Shown: positions 7,302 through 16,757, counted from the first letter of the stretch. The stretch is 32,050 bases of DNA from Bacillota bacterium (GCA_017889585.1 JAGFZX010000057.1:1-32050), one strand, 5' to 3'. A program made the numbers and translations. Notes: generated from the letters alone by a model not told the origin.

Positions 7302-7586
7302 ATGAGAAAGTATGAAGTAATGTTTATTGTTAAGCCATTAGACGAAGAGGGTACAAATGCGGTTATTGCCAAATTTGAAAACCTAATTAACAACAATGGT
7401 GGACAAGTAGACAAAATTGATCGTTGGGGAAAAAAGCGTTTAGCTTATCTAGTAAATGACTTTGCAGAAGGTTTTTACTGCTTAGTTAACTTTACTGCAG
7501 TTCCAGCAACAATTCTTGAGCTTGATCGCATAATGAAGATCACTGAAGAAGTTTTGAAATTCATGATTGTTAGAATAGACGAATAG
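7302..7586 (+). CDS. rpsF: 30S ribosomal protein S6
   Basis: This 94-residue protein starts MRKYEVMFIVKPLDEE and contains DKIDRWGKKRLAYLVNDFAEGFY, the S6 core, ending MKITEEVLKFMIVRIDE. S6 forms a complex with S18 on the 30S platform. It has a strong AGGAGGAGG ribosome site and is the first gene of rpsF-ssb-rpsR, in the standard order. The C-terminal tail is short, as in other Firmicutes. Confidence 0.97.
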   Translation: MRKYEVMFIVKPLDEEGTNAVIAKFENLINNNGGQVDKIDRWGKKRLAYLVNDFAEGFYCLVNFTAVPATILELDRIMKITEEVLKFMIVRIDE

Positions 7587-7619
7587 ATAAATTGACGAAT
7601 AGATCAGGGGGAATGTACC

Positions 7620-8042
7620 ATGAATAAGGTTATATTAGTCGGCCGTTTGACTCGAGATCCAGAGGTTCGCTATACACAAACTGGTAAAGCAGTAGCTTCC
7701 TTTAGTGTGGCAGTTGATACTGGTTTTGGTGAGAATAAACGTGCGGATTTTATTCCTATCGTAGTGTGGGATAAATTGGCCGAAGTTTGTGGCAACAATC
7801 TTACCAAAGGTCGTCGTGTACTAGTTGAAGGACGTTTGCAAATTCGTGAGTATGAAAAAGACGGACAGAAACGACGTTCAGCTGAAGTAGTTGCCCAAAA
7901 CATTGAGTTTTTGGATACTAAACAGGCTGTAGGTAGTAGCGGTAGTGCTCCTAGTGTGAGTCCTGCGACTCCTGCAAAATCTGGATATGATGTTAGCTCC
8001 TTTGGGACAGAGGTCTTCCCTGAAGAGGAAATTCCATTTTAA
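7620..8042 (+). CDS. ssb: Single-stranded DNA-binding protein
   Basis: This is a 140-residue SSB. The OB fold covers about 1-103 (MNKVILVGRLTRDPEVRYTQ ... FIPIVVWDKLAEVC). A Ser/Pro/Ala linker and the acidic tail EEEIPF follow; this tip is the contact for replication and repair partners. It binds single-stranded DNA as a tetramer in replication. AGGGGGAATG precedes the ATG. It lies between rpsF and rpsR as in most Firmicutes. The linker is short compared with Bacillus SsbA. Confidence 0.97.
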   Translation: MNKVILVGRLTRDPEVRYTQTGKAVASFSVAVDTGFGENKRADFIPIVVWDKLAEVCGNNLTKGRRVLVEGRLQIREYEKDGQKRRSAEVVAQNIEFLDTKQAVGSSGSAPSVSPATPAKSGYDVSSFGTEVFPEEEIPF

Positions 8043-8057
8043 AGGGAGGTATTTTCA

Positions 8058-8288
8058 GTGAAACGTGAAAGAGGAAGAAAACCTAAGAAGAAAATTTGTA
8101 GTTTCTGTGTTGATAAAGTAGAAACTATCGATTATAAAGAACTTACAAAAATTCGCCGTTACACTACTGAACGCGGCAAAATATTGCCTCGCCGTATTTC
8201 TGGTAACTGCGCAAAACATCAACGCCGAGTTACTTTGGCGATCAAACGTGCACGTATTGTTGCATTATTGCCATTTACAGCAGAATAA
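8058..8288 (+). CDS. rpsR: 30S ribosomal protein S18
   Basis: This 76-residue basic protein has [19 protein letters not shown], then [24 protein letters not shown], the S18 signature. It is the partner of S6 on the 30S platform. The start codon is GTG (8058) after AAAGGGAGG. The CxxC-type pair in CSFC plus the later Cys and His suggest the zinc-binding form. Its stop codon sits in the outer arm of the downstream palindromic terminator. Confidence 0.97.
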   Translation: MKRERGRKPKKKICSFCVDKVETIDYKELTKIRRYTTERGKILPRRISGNCAKHQRRVTLAIKRARIVALLPFTAE

Positions 8289-8335
8289 AAATAAAAGAGA
8301 GGTTCTTAACCTCTCTTTTTATTTTTATTCTGCAG
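8280..8335. terminator. Long palindromic terminator after rpsR
   Basis: The core GAGAGGTT / AACCTCTC around CTT is flanked by A-rich and T-rich arms. The outer arms, GCAGAATAAAAATAAAA and TTTTTATTTTTATTCTGC, continue the pairing with one unpaired base, giving a palindrome of over 50 bases that includes the rpsR stop. The T-rich 3' arm suits intrinsic termination of rpsR and would also work in reverse. Confidence 0.85.
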
Positions 8336-8395
8336 GAAACCGCCCATTGATTTGCGAATACTATGAAGATAACGTAAAAGAAGGAGGTGGCTGTT

Positions 8396-8704
8396 TTGTT
8401 TTCTAATGAGTCGGAAATTTTGCGCAAAATGCGTCTAATAGAATGGCTTAAAGCTGAACTCATTACCCATGTTGGACAGTTATATCAGGCTATGGCGAAA
8501 AATAGTGAACAGGCTATCAGCGAGGGCTTAGCAGCCATTATTGTTGCCTGTTATATATTAGCACGACGCTTGGGTATTGCATTTGATTCATTAGATAGAG
8601 AAGTACTTACAAAAGTTGAACAAAATATAAAAATTGAGCATGAAGTGGAGAAATGGTTTGGCGATTTCAGTGAATACCAGCAACATCTCCGCCGAAAGAG
8701 GTGA
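8396..8704 (+). CDS. MazG-like family protein
   Basis: This 102-residue helical protein begins MFSNESEILRKMRLIEWLKAELITHVGQLYQAM. The E..AL-type helices and the position before yybS match the MazG-like family of Firmicutes. True MazG enzymes hydrolyse nucleoside triphosphates, and the usual EExxE metal motif is not clear here, so activity is uncertain. The TTG at 8396 is chosen because AAGGAGGTGG occupies 8381-8390, so a GTG at 8387 lies inside the ribosome site. It ends 4 bases before yybS and is probably cotranscribed with it. Confidence 0.6.
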   Translation: MFSNESEILRKMRLIEWLKAELITHVGQLYQAMAKNSEQAISEGLAAIIVACYILARRLGIAFDSLDREVLTKVEQNIKIEHEVEKWFGDFSEYQQHLRRKR

Positions 8705-8708
8705 ATAG

Positions 8709-9671
8709 ATGAGACAGACAGGAGTACGTTCCATGGTTGAAGGTGGCCTTTTAGCAGCAATTGCCATCATATTTGCCATCATTAGTGCTTATTTGCCAGT
8801 CATTGGACCCTTTGTCAATTTACTGTGGCCTGTGCCAATTATTTTACTGGGTGTACGGCATGGTTACAAGTGGAGCATTATGGCAACAGTTGTAGCTGGC
8901 GTAATTATTGCTATGCTATTGCATCCGTTGCAAGCTGTTAGTGTGGTAGTTGGTTTTGGCCTAATTGGCATTGTTCTAGGCTATGCTTTCCGTATGGAAT
9001 TGACCCCAGCTAAGACTATGTTATGGGGAACAATTGCCTCATTAATTTCCAAGGCTGCGCTGCTTGCAATTGGAGCAGCTATAACCGGGGTCAATCCCTT
9101 TAATATGCAAGGCGAGGTTATGACCCAGGCGATCGAGCAAGGGTTAGAAGTATATCGAAATTTAGGTATAGCAGAACAGGAATTGGTTAAAATCAAGGAA
9201 AGTATGCAGACTATGATTGATCTTTTAAAGGTTATTTTGCCAGCTGGTTTTATTATGGCATCAGTAGTCGATACCTTCTTAAACTTTGTCATTGCTAAGG
9301 CCGTGCTAAAAAAGCTTGGACATACTATTCCCGATTTTCCGGTTTTTAAAAATTGGACGTTGCCGGGTTATATTGTATACTTTTTTGCTTTAGCACTAGT
9401 TATGATATATTGGGGTAAGAGTCGGGAACTCAATATGCTATATAATATTGGGATGAATGTACAGGTAATGGCCAGTATGCTGCTTTTTGTACAAGGATTG
9501 GCTTTATTTTACTACATTGTAGATAAATACAATTTGTCAAGAGCAGTCAAGGGGATTATACTATTCTTAATATTAACTAATGGGTTGTTTTCACAAATTA
9601 TAATTTTTGTTGGTGCAGCGGAAACAATTGTTGATTATCGACGTTTAAGGGCAGCGCGTAAGACCCCATAA
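8709..9671 (+). CDS. yybS: YybS-like DUF2232 membrane protein
   Basis: This 320-residue protein has about eight hydrophobic segments and begins GGLLAAIAIIFAIISAYLPV. It has the length, topology and location (directly before gdpP) of the YybS/DUF2232 family. The fold is like the membrane S-component of ECF transporters; the substrate is unknown. AGAGGTG precedes ATG 8709. It lies in the MazG-like / yybS / gdpP / rplI run. No catalytic motif is visible. Confidence 0.85.
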   Translation: MRQTGVRSMVEGGLLAAIAIIFAIISAYLPVIGPFVNLLWPVPIILLGVRHGYKWSIMATVVAGVIIAMLLHPLQAVSVVVGFGLIGIVLGYAFRMELTPAKTMLWGTIASLISKAALLAIGAAITGVNPFNMQGEVMTQAIEQGLEVYRNLGIAEQELVKIKESMQTMIDLLKVILPAGFIMASVVDTFLNFVIAKAVLKKLGHTIPDFPVFKNWTLPGYIVYFFALALVMIYWGKSRELNMLYNIGMNVQVMASMLLFVQGLALFYYIVDKYNLSRAVKGIILFLILTNGLFSQIIIFVGAAETIVDYRRLRAARKTP

Positions 9672-9709
9672 TAGGGGTTCTTTCAATAACCTTCAAGGAG
9701 GGGTGGTTT

Positions 9710-11713
9710 ATGCCGAATGGTCCGTCCTTTTGGTTTGATACACGGATTTATCTTGCTGTAGCGGCAGCTTTATTAGTGATCATTGTATTTTACAATCCTT
9801 ATGTGGCTATATTAGGGGCTATTTTGCTAGGGGCTTTGTATTTTTATGGACATGAGCGTCATATCCAGCAGCAAAAAGCACTTAGCAGTTACTTGTATAG
9901 TATGACCCATAATATTGAGCAGGGTTCCTCACATGCCCTAAAAAATTTGCCACTCGTGATGATTATTGTTGATCGAACAGGGCGCCTATTTTGGTATAAT
10001 GATGTACTCACAGAGTGGTTTGATGAAGAAATAAAAGTGGGCCATTCCATACTAGGATTATGCCCATCTTTGCCCCTGGAGAAAAATTGGGGAAAATCAG
10101 GTCAGGAAATATTTTGTGCGGATGATAAGTATTATCAAATTATTTATAAGCCTGTAGATTATGCAGCAGATGATATTGAATTGATGATTTTTTATATCAG
10201 TGATATTACGACTAGTGAAAAAGTTAAAGTTAAATCTCTTGATGCAGCGCCAGTCATGGTTACTATTCAGATTGATAATTATGATGATGTGCTGCAAGGG
10301 TTAAGTGAAAATCAACGGACTTCTGTTTTAGGAGAAGTGAATAAACTGCTGGCAGCATGGGTAACCGAAAATGAGGCAGTACTAAAAAAGTACGCTGATG
10401 ATATGTATCTTGCAGTATTTAATCGTCAGCAGTTAAATAAGTGCTTGCAGGAAAAGTTTGATATCTTAGATAAAGTACGAGCTATTCATGTGGGCAACAA
10501 GATTCCGGTTACGCTTAGTATGGGGGTGGCGGCTGATGAGCCTTCAGTTGCGATGCTGGGGGAAAGGGCCCAAGCCGGTCTTGATTTAGCATTAGGGCGC
10601 GGTGGCGATCAAGTAGCTGTACATTTGAATGGCAAATTACAGTTTTATGGTGGTAAAGCCAAGGCTGTAGAAAAAAACACCAGAGTGAAGGCGCGTATTG
10701 TAGCGCAAGCACTGCGAGAAATTATTGACGATGCTGATATCGTACTGGTTATGGGGCATAACAATGAGGATTTTGACAGTCTAGGGGCAGCGATTGGTGT
10801 GGCCGCCATGGTACGACAACTGGGCAAATATATTCGCATTGTAGTTAGCCATCCAGGTGTTTCTCTTAGTAAATTAAAGGAGATCTTGGGAGATAATGAA
10901 GAATATCAGGAAATTTTTATTACCCAAGCTGAGGCTTTAGCGCTTATTACTCCGAGGACGCTAGTATTTGTGGTTGATGTTCACCATCCGGAACTGACTG
11001 CTGCGCCTGAGCTCTTGGCCAAGGTAGATCGAATCGTGGTCATTGATCATCATCGCCGTTCAGAAGCATTTATTATCAATCCGTTGCTCGTGTATCTTGA
11101 ACCATCAGCTTCATCGACTTGTGAACTAGTCACAGAATTATTGATGTATTTTGATGATTATTTCAATTTAAATAAACTCGATGCCACGGCATTATATGCG
11201 GGTATTGTTGTTGATACCAAGCAATTTGCAGTACAAAGTGGAGTACGTACTTTTGATGCGGCTGCCTATTTACGTCGTGCAGGGGCTGACCCTGCACTGG
11301 TGCGCCAGATGTTTCGTTCAGATCTTGAAACAATAAAGGCGCGGGCCGAAATTTTGAATCAGGCTGAAATGCTCCTAGATGGCGTAGTCGTGGCTGATTG
11401 TCCGCCTAACATAAAAAATGCCCAGATTGTAGCATCACAGGTTGCGGATATGTTACTTAATATTGAAGGTGTACGTGTGAGTTTCGTGTTATTTGCTCTT
11501 GATGAGGGAGTCGGCGTAAGTGCTCGTTCCAATGGAGATATTAATGTTCATGTTATTATGGAAGAACTTGGTGGCGGCGGACATCAAACCGTGGCCGGTG
11601 CCCAGGTAAGAAAGTCTAGTATACAAGAAGTAAAGCATCGAGTGATTGAACTTAGTGCCCAATATATAGAGGAGAGTGGACAGAATGAAAGTAATTCTAC
11701 AACAAGAGGTTAA
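9710..11713 (+). CDS. gdpP: Cyclic-di-AMP phosphodiesterase GdpP
   Basis: This 667-residue protein is membrane-bound by two N-terminal segments (about 10-45). A PAS-like domain (about 75-155) and a degenerate GGDEF domain (about 178-310, without GGDEF residues) follow. The DHH domain has HNNEDFDSLG (H350, D354, D356), DVHH near 424 and DHH at 446-448. The DHHA1 domain ends with GGGGHQTVAG (621-630). The family hydrolyses c-di-AMP to pApA and so controls potassium and wall homeostasis. All metal-binding motifs are present, so it should be active. AAGGAGGGG precedes the ATG. Its last 29 bases overlap rplI. Confidence 0.95.
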   Translation: MPNGPSFWFDTRIYLAVAAALLVIIVFYNPYVAILGAILLGALYFYGHERHIQQQKALSSYLYSMTHNIEQGSSHALKNLPLVMIIVDRTGRLFWYNDVLTEWFDEEIKVGHSILGLCPSLPLEKNWGKSGQEIFCADDKYYQIIYKPVDYAADDIELMIFYISDITTSEKVKVKSLDAAPVMVTIQIDNYDDVLQGLSENQRTSVLGEVNKLLAAWVTENEAVLKKYADDMYLAVFNRQQLNKCLQEKFDILDKVRAIHVGNKIPVTLSMGVAADEPSVAMLGERAQAGLDLALGRGGDQVAVHLNGKLQFYGGKAKAVEKNTRVKARIVAQALREIIDDADIVLVMGHNNEDFDSLGAAIGVAAMVRQLGKYIRIVVSHPGVSLSKLKEILGDNEEYQEIFITQAEALALITPRTLVFVVDVHHPELTAAPELLAKVDRIVVIDHHRRSEAFIINPLLVYLEPSASSTCELVTELLMYFDDYFNLNKLDATALYAGIVVDTKQFAVQSGVRTFDAAAYLRRAGADPALVRQMFRSDLETIKARAEILNQAEMLLDGVVVADCPPNIKNAQIVASQVADMLLNIEGVRVSFVLFALDEGVGVSARSNGDINVHVIMEELGGGGHQTVAGAQVRKSSIQEVKHRVIELSAQYIEESGQNESNSTTRG

Positions 11714-12134
11714 AAAACTAGGTAAAAAAGGTGATGTCATAGAGGTTTCTGAAGGCTATGCTCGCAATTATCTACTATCACAAAAATTGGCAATCCCAGC
11801 GACTGCTTCAAATATTAATAATGTCAGTCAGCAAAAAGCGTCTGAGGAACGCAAAGTACAACGGGCAATCGATGAAGCTAACGTAATGGCTGCTCAAATG
11901 TCTAAAGTCGAAGTTACCATACCTGTTAAAATTGGCGAAGGTGGCAAGTTTTTTGGATCAGTAACTTCCAAAGATATTGCGGATGCGCTTCTTACTCAGC
12001 ACAAGATTGAAATCGATAAACGCAAAATTGATCTAAAAGATGCCATCAAGGCGGTGGGTACATACACTGTATCTATCAAACTGCATCCTGAAATAAGTGC
12101 TAAAATACAGGTGCACATTATCCCTAAACAATAA
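11685..12134 (+). CDS. rplI: 50S ribosomal protein L9
   Basis: This 149-residue protein starts MKVILQQEVKKLGKKGDVIEVSEGYARNYL, the L9 N-terminal domain. A connecting helix (about 45-75) and a C-terminal domain (KIGEGGKFFGSVTSKDIADAL) follow. Length equals the usual 149. L9 bridges neighbouring ribosomes at the L1 stalk base and helps keep the reading frame. ATG 11685 lies inside the end of gdpP (29-base overlap), behind GAGGAGAG, so translation is probably coupled. A start three codons earlier is possible but gives an atypical N-terminus. Confidence 0.97.
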   Translation: MKVILQQEVKKLGKKGDVIEVSEGYARNYLLSQKLAIPATASNINNVSQQKASEERKVQRAIDEANVMAAQMSKVEVTIPVKIGEGGKFFGSVTSKDIADALLTQHKIEIDKRKIDLKDAIKAVGTYTVSIKLHPEISAKIQVHIIPKQ

Positions 12135-12195
12135 CGATATTTGATTTTATACAGTGTTTGTCCTCATTTTAGAGGAATTAGAAAGGATTATTGCT

Positions 12196-14124
12196 ATGAA
12201 AGACTTTTTTAAAAAATTTAGACAAAGTCGGCCGCTACCTGCTCGAGTATCGGCTGATGAGCAGTTAAAGCGTCAGGTTACAGCACTGTATGACTTGTAT
12301 TCAGGAATCTTTGGCTCGGATAAAGTGGTACTAAAAGCTGGGAAATTGGATGCTTTAGCATTAATGAGCTCAGAAAAATTACCAGAGAGGGTATTGGCAT
12401 TGCAAAAGTTGGTATTTGAAGATCCGACAATTGAGCAAGTGCCGCCCTTAGATAAGATCCCGGAGCTGCTCTATGAAATTGAAGAAGAAGTAGCTGACTT
12501 AATGGCTCGCCAGACATTAGAAGATCGTTTGGAAAAGAAAATAAATGAAAAAATGGAAGAACGCCATCTCGAATATGTCAGGGAAATTAAAATGCAGGTG
12601 CTCAAAGAAGAAGAAAACAATGTTGAAAACCCGCAAACCTTAAAAAAGTATGCTATGCTCGAAGTATTAGAGTCAAAGAAACTCACGGCATCTGCGATGG
12701 AACTTACTCGACCGGCATTGCTGTCTGAAATTATCGGGCAAGAGAGGGCTGTAGAAGCTCTTAGTGCAAAACTCGCTTCACCCTATCCTCAACACCTAAT
12801 TTTATATGGGCCACCAGGAGTTGGTAAAACAACGGCAGCCCGTCTCGTACTAGAAGCAGCTAAAAAGCTTAAATTTACGCCTTTTGCTGAGGGTGCACCT
12901 TTTGTTGAGGTGGATGGTACTACTCTCCGATGGGATTCTAGAGGGATGACAAATCCGTTACTCGGTTCGGTTCATGATCCTATTTATCAAGGAGCCAGAC
13001 GAGATCTAGCAGAGACAGGTGTGCCTGAACCCAAAACTGGATTGGCGACAGATGCTCATGGAGGCATTTTATTTATTGACGAAATCGGCGAAATGGATGC
13101 CATGCTGCAAAATAAATTGCTTAAGGTATTAGAAGATAAGCGGGTATCCTTCGATTCCGCTTATTATGATCCTTCTGATCCCAATGTACCTAAATATATT
13201 AAAAAATTATTCGAAGAGGGTGCCCCTGCCGATTTCATTCTGATTGGTGCAACGACTCGTGATGCCTCAGATATTAATCCAGCTATCAGATCACGCTCTG
13301 CTGAAATTTATTTTGAACCCTTAACACCACAGCATATTGAGGAAATTATCTATAATGCAGCCCTCAAGCTCAAGGTGACATTAGAACCTGATGTAGCGCC
13401 TTTGATTAGTGAGTACACAATTGAAGGGCGCAAAGCCATTAATATTTTATCTGATGCTTTTGGACTAGCACTGTATCGTGCTGGAGATATTAACAACGTA
13501 ATCATTAACAATGAAGATGTATATAAAGTCATTCAGGTTAGCCGCCTGACTCCTTATGTAAGCCGTAAAGGGACAGAGATAGGGGAAGTAGGTAAAGTAT
13601 TTGGTCTTGGTGTATCCGGGTATCTTGGCTCCGTGCTGGAAATTGAGGCAGTAGCCTTCCCGGCATCAGAAAAAGGTAAGGGCCATATGCGCTTTAACGA
13701 CACGGCAGGTAGTATGGCTAAGGATTCCGTATTTAATGCTGCTGCAGTTGTAAGAAAAGTTACAGGTGAAGATTTAGCCAACTATGATATTCATATTAAT
13801 ATTATTGGTGGCGGACGTATTGATGGTCCATCTGCAGGCACAGCGATTGTTGGGGCCATAATCTCGGCAATTACCCAAAGACCTGTATGGCAGGATGTGG
13901 CTATAACAGGTGAAATTTCCATTCAAGGCAGGGTGAAAGCTGTCGGTGGTGTGTTTGAAAAAGCCTATGGAGCCAAGCAAGCTGGTATGACTAGAATGAT
14001 TATTCCTAAAGAAAATGAGAAAGACATTCCTCAGGGACATTTGGGATTAACGATTATTCCAGTTGAAGATGTAGAAGAGGCTCTAGCGATTCTACTTGCT
14101 GATGCCGAGCAGAAAAGCGCATAG
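12196..14124 (+). CDS. lonC: Lon-family ATP-dependent protease (LonB/LonC sporulation type)
   Basis: This 642-residue protein lacks the long N-domain of classical Lon and instead has a helical, coiled-coil N-terminus (about 1-165). The AAA+ module has Walker A GPPGVGKT (205-212) and Walker B ILFIDEIGEM. The protease domain has catalytic Ser546 in GPSAGTA and Lys589 in VFEKAYGAKQAG, 43 residues apart as in classical Lon. No membrane segment is evident. LonB/LonC forms occur mainly in endospore formers, with LonB (about 550 aa) shorter; the length and the position between rplI and dnaB favour LonC. The ATG at 12196 follows GAAAGGA; a longer frame from 12154 has no clear ribosome site. Confidence 0.8.
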   Translation: MKDFFKKFRQSRPLPARVSADEQLKRQVTALYDLYSGIFGSDKVVLKAGKLDALALMSSEKLPERVLALQKLVFEDPTIEQVPPLDKIPELLYEIEEEVADLMARQTLEDRLEKKINEKMEERHLEYVREIKMQVLKEEENNVENPQTLKKYAMLEVLESKKLTASAMELTRPALLSEIIGQERAVEALSAKLASPYPQHLILYGPPGVGKTTAARLVLEAAKKLKFTPFAEGAPFVEVDGTTLRWDSRGMTNPLLGSVHDPIYQGARRDLAETGVPEPKTGLATDAHGGILFIDEIGEMDAMLQNKLLKVLEDKRVSFDSAYYDPSDPNVPKYIKKLFEEGAPADFILIGATTRDASDINPAIRSRSAEIYFEPLTPQHIEEIIYNAALKLKVTLEPDVAPLISEYTIEGRKAINILSDAFGLALYRAGDINNVIINNEDVYKVIQVSRLTPYVSRKGTEIGEVGKVFGLGVSGYLGSVLEIEAVAFPASEKGKGHMRFNDTAGSMAKDSVFNAAAVVRKVTGEDLANYDIHINIIGGGRIDGPSAGTAIVGAIISAITQRPVWQDVAITGEISIQGRVKAVGGVFEKAYGAKQAGMTRMIIPKENEKDIPQGHLGLTIIPVEDVEEALAILLADAEQKSA

Positions 14125-14144
14125 AAATCGGGGTGAGATAACAT

Positions 14145-15476
14145 TTGTTAGATAGAATACCACCACAAAATATTGAGGCTGAGCAGGCGGTACTAGGGGC
14201 TATGCTCATTGAGAGAGAAGCTATTTCTAAGGTAGCTGAATTATTACGGCCAGAAGATTGTTATCGGGAAGCTCATCGGCTGATTTATAATGCAATGCTT
14301 GAGCTATTTAATAAAAATGATGCAGTGGATATGGTTACCGTTATTGAATTTTTGCGTAAAAGCGATAAGCTAGAAGCTGCAGGCGGTATTTCGTATATCA
14401 CATCATTGGCTAATAGTGTACCGACTGCCGCCAATGTTTTGTATCATGCTAAAATTGTAGAAGAAAAGGCCCTATTGCGGCAACTTATTAATGCTGCTAC
14501 TAACATTGCAAGTTTAGGTTATGAAGATAGTGAGGAAGTTGCTGGCATCTTAGATACCGCTGAAAAAACTATACTCGCTGTATCCAGTCGCAAGTCAGGG
14601 GGGGAATTTACCCCCATAAAAAGTATTATTTTTGATGCATTTACTAAAATTGAACAGTTATATGCTTCTAAAGGGAGTATCACTGGGCTTTCCACAGGTT
14701 TTAAAGATTTAGACAAGTTAACGTCAGGTCTCCAGCCTTCAGACCTTATTTTGATTGCCGCGAGGCCAAGTATGGGTAAAACAGCCTTTGTGCTTAATAT
14801 TGCTCAGCATATTGGTGTTAAGGAAAAGAAGGCAGTAGCGTTATTTAGTCTAGAAATGTCCAAGGAGCAACTCGTACAACGGATGTTGTGTGCGGAATCC
14901 ACTATTGATTCCCAGCGACTGAGAATCGGTGAGTTAGAACCTAATGATTGGACTAAGCTAGTTAGTGGGGCTGATCGACTATCCTCTGCGCCGATTTTTA
15001 TAGATGATACTTCAGGTATTACTGTAATGGAAATGCGTTCTAAATGCAGAAGGCTCAAGATTGAACACGATTTGAAACTCATCATTATTGATTATCTACA
15101 ACTTATGCAAGGTAGTGGCAAAAAGGGTAGCGAGAATCGACAACAAGAAATTTCTGAGATATCACGCGCTCTGAAAGGACTTGCTAGGGAGATTGGTGTG
15201 CCAGTGATTGCCTTATCCCAGCTTAGCCGTAGCGTGGAGTCAAGACAAGTCAAAAAACCCATGCTCAGTGACCTTAGAGAATCAGGATCACTAGAGCAAG
15301 ATGCTGACATTGTTGCTTTCCTCTATCGGGATGATTATTATAATCCAGATAGCGAACAAAAAAATATTACGGAAGTCATTATAGCGAAACATCGCAACGG
15401 ACCAGTGGATACCGTTCAGTTGTTTTTCCATAAGCAATTTACTAAGTTTAGTGATTTATCTACATTACCAGGATAG
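14145..15476 (+). CDS. dnaB: Replicative DNA helicase DnaB
   Basis: This 443-residue protein starts LDRIPPQNIEAEQAVLGAML, the standard DnaB N-domain. A RecA-like helicase domain follows, with Walker A ARPSMGKT (206-213), SLEMSKEQLVQRM, the B motif LIIIDYLQLM and SDLRESGSLEQDADIV. It forms the hexameric 5'-3' helicase at the replication fork (called DnaC in Bacillus). The start is TTG at 14145 behind GGGGTGAGAT. It follows the lon gene by 20 bases. No intein or truncation is visible. Confidence 0.97.
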   Translation: MLDRIPPQNIEAEQAVLGAMLIEREAISKVAELLRPEDCYREAHRLIYNAMLELFNKNDAVDMVTVIEFLRKSDKLEAAGGISYITSLANSVPTAANVLYHAKIVEEKALLRQLINAATNIASLGYEDSEEVAGILDTAEKTILAVSSRKSGGEFTPIKSIIFDAFTKIEQLYASKGSITGLSTGFKDLDKLTSGLQPSDLILIAARPSMGKTAFVLNIAQHIGVKEKKAVALFSLEMSKEQLVQRMLCAESTIDSQRLRIGELEPNDWTKLVSGADRLSSAPIFIDDTSGITVMEMRSKCRRLKIEHDLKLIIIDYLQLMQGSGKKGSENRQQEISEISRALKGLAREIGVPVIALSQLSRSVESRQVKKPMLSDLRESGSLEQDADIVAFLYRDDYYNPDSEQKNITEVIIAKHRNGPVDTVQLFFHKQFTKFSDLSTLPG

Positions 15477-15564
15477 AGGTCTATTAGTTAAATAGTAAAA
15501 TGTATTTAGAGTTTTGATGAGACGCGTTCCCATCATATAAATATGGTTTTATTCCTAAAATGTT

Positions 15565-15604
15565 AAAGCATTCTTTATCCATCAAAGATAGAGGATGCTT
15601 TTTT
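15565..15604 (+). terminator. Intrinsic terminator after dnaB
   Basis: A 14-bp stem including G-U pairs, AAGCATTCTTTATC with GATAGAGGATGCTT, is followed by a T-run (15599-15604). Confidence 0.8.
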
Positions 15605-15630
15605 ACTACTATATAGTAAAAATTTCTTGT

Positions 15631-15660
15631 TTGTCCGAACTAGCAATATTCTGATATAAA
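15631..15660 (+). promoter_or_regulatory. Candidate promoter for the sia-type operon
   Basis: TTGTCC (15631-15636) and TATAAA (15655-15660) with an 18-base spacer lie after the dnaB terminator and about 145 bases before siaB. The match is moderate. Confidence 0.45.
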
Positions 15661-15807
15661 GGGGATTTCATTAAAATTAGATAAACTCTGCAGGAATTGT
15701 ATGCTTTCATGGTAAATGTAGTATCATATATTACTTTTTTTAAATGATTATATGATGTAATTTTTATTCAAGGAAAGATGGGCTTATAAAAGGAGGTTGT
15801 TTCATTT

Positions 15808-16353
15808 ATGGAGATTAATTTGATTGATTTGCAGAAAAAATTACGGAACGATGGTATTCTTATCAGTTTTTGCGGTCGCTTTTCCCAGGAAATTATTGAG
15901 GAATTAGGCGATGCTGTAAAAAAGTACTTAGAGACAGAGTCTATCTCCCAGAATGATACCTATAATGTTTTTTCGATTTTTATTGAGCAGACGCAAAATA
16001 TTAAGAATTACAGTGCCTCAAAGAGTAGTTCCCCTATAGGAGGGAAGATAGCGAATTCCGGTATTGTGACTATCGGCAAATCAGAGAATGGACATTTTGT
16101 TTCTTCTGGCAATATTATAGAAAGCAAGGATGTTGATGCTTTGACTGGGAAGCTGGATATTGTTAGTTCCTTGGATAAGATAGGATTGAAGAAATTATAT
16201 AAAGAGCAGATGAAGAAAGAAGTGCAAATAGATAGTGCTGGCGCAGGACTTGGGTTGATCGATATGGCACGAAAAGCCAGTGGCCCTTTAAAATATTCCC
16301 TCGTCAAGCTGGATGAGGAGTTTCACTTCTTTACCTTACGGGTAAACATCTAG
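15808..16353 (+). CDS. siaB: SiaB-family protein kinase (DUF6272)
   Basis: This 181-residue protein has a GHKL-like ATP-binding layout: helical start (LIDLQKKLRNDGILISFCGRF), NSGIVTIG, and GAGLGLIDMARKASGPLKYS near 146-165, resembling the G2 box of the SiaB family. In Pseudomonas, SiaB phosphorylates the small protein SiaC, in opposition to the phosphatase SiaA. The ATG has AAAGGAGG about 11 bases upstream. It is first of a four-gene operon whose next members are SiaC-, SiaA- and SiaD-like, which strongly supports the call. The partner logic is an inference from that system. Confidence 0.85.
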   Translation: MEINLIDLQKKLRNDGILISFCGRFSQEIIEELGDAVKKYLETESISQNDTYNVFSIFIEQTQNIKNYSASKSSSPIGGKIANSGIVTIGKSENGHFVSSGNIIESKDVDALTGKLDIVSSLDKIGLKKLYKEQMKKEVQIDSAGAGLGLIDMARKASGPLKYSLVKLDEEFHFFTLRVNI

Positions 16354-16364
16354 GAGGAATAAAT

Positions 16365-16757
16365 ATGGAAAAATTATATATAGAATCTACAAAGTCTACT
16401 CCAGAGATTCGGTTTGATCCAGTCATTAACCAGATGTATATTAAAGGTCAGTCTTATCCGGAAAATGCCTTTAAGTTTTATGAACCGATTTTCGCTTGGG
16501 TTGACGAGTATATTGAACAAATGGAGCAGGAAGTTTTAGTAGAAATTTATTTTCATATGCCTTATGTTAATACCAGTAGTTCCAAATGCCTGATGATGCT
16601 TTTAGAAAAGTTGGATGAAGCCTACCAGGCTGGAAAAAAAGTCATGGTTCGCTGGTACTATGATAAGGAAAATGAAATGGCTATGGAATGTGCCGAAGAG
16701 TTTAAAGAGGATTTAACAGTACCTTTTGAAATAAATCCGGTAGAGGAAAATTCCTAA
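16365..16757 (+). CDS. siaC: SiaC-family regulatory phosphoprotein (DUF1987)
   Basis: This 130-residue protein begins MEKLYIESTKSTPEIRFDP and contains ISGxSYPE-like IKGQSYPENAFKFYEP, the family signature. The segment YVNTSSSKCLMMLLEKL holds Thr70, which lines up with the phosphorylated Thr68 of Pseudomonas SiaC; the alignment is by eye. Unphosphorylated SiaC binds and activates the diguanylate cyclase SiaD; SiaB phosphorylation blocks this. TAGGAGGAA is the ribosome site. Its stop codon overlaps the siaA start (TAATG), implying coupled translation. Confidence 0.88.
   Translation: MEKLYIESTKSTPEIRFDPVINQMYIKGQSYPENAFKFYEPIFAWVDEYIEQMEQEVLVEIYFHMPYVNTSSSKCLMMLLEKLDEAYQAGKKVMVRWYYDKENEMAMECAEEFKEDLTVPFEINPVEENS

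Larger units (their letters stand above)
15477..15807. other. Intergenic region between dnaB and the sia-type operon
   Basis: This 331-base AT-rich gap holds the dnaB terminator (15565-15604) and a candidate promoter (15631-15660). The last 140 bases, very AT-rich, have no ORF or clear structure before the ribosome site AAAGGAGG at 15789-15796. Confidence 0.7.
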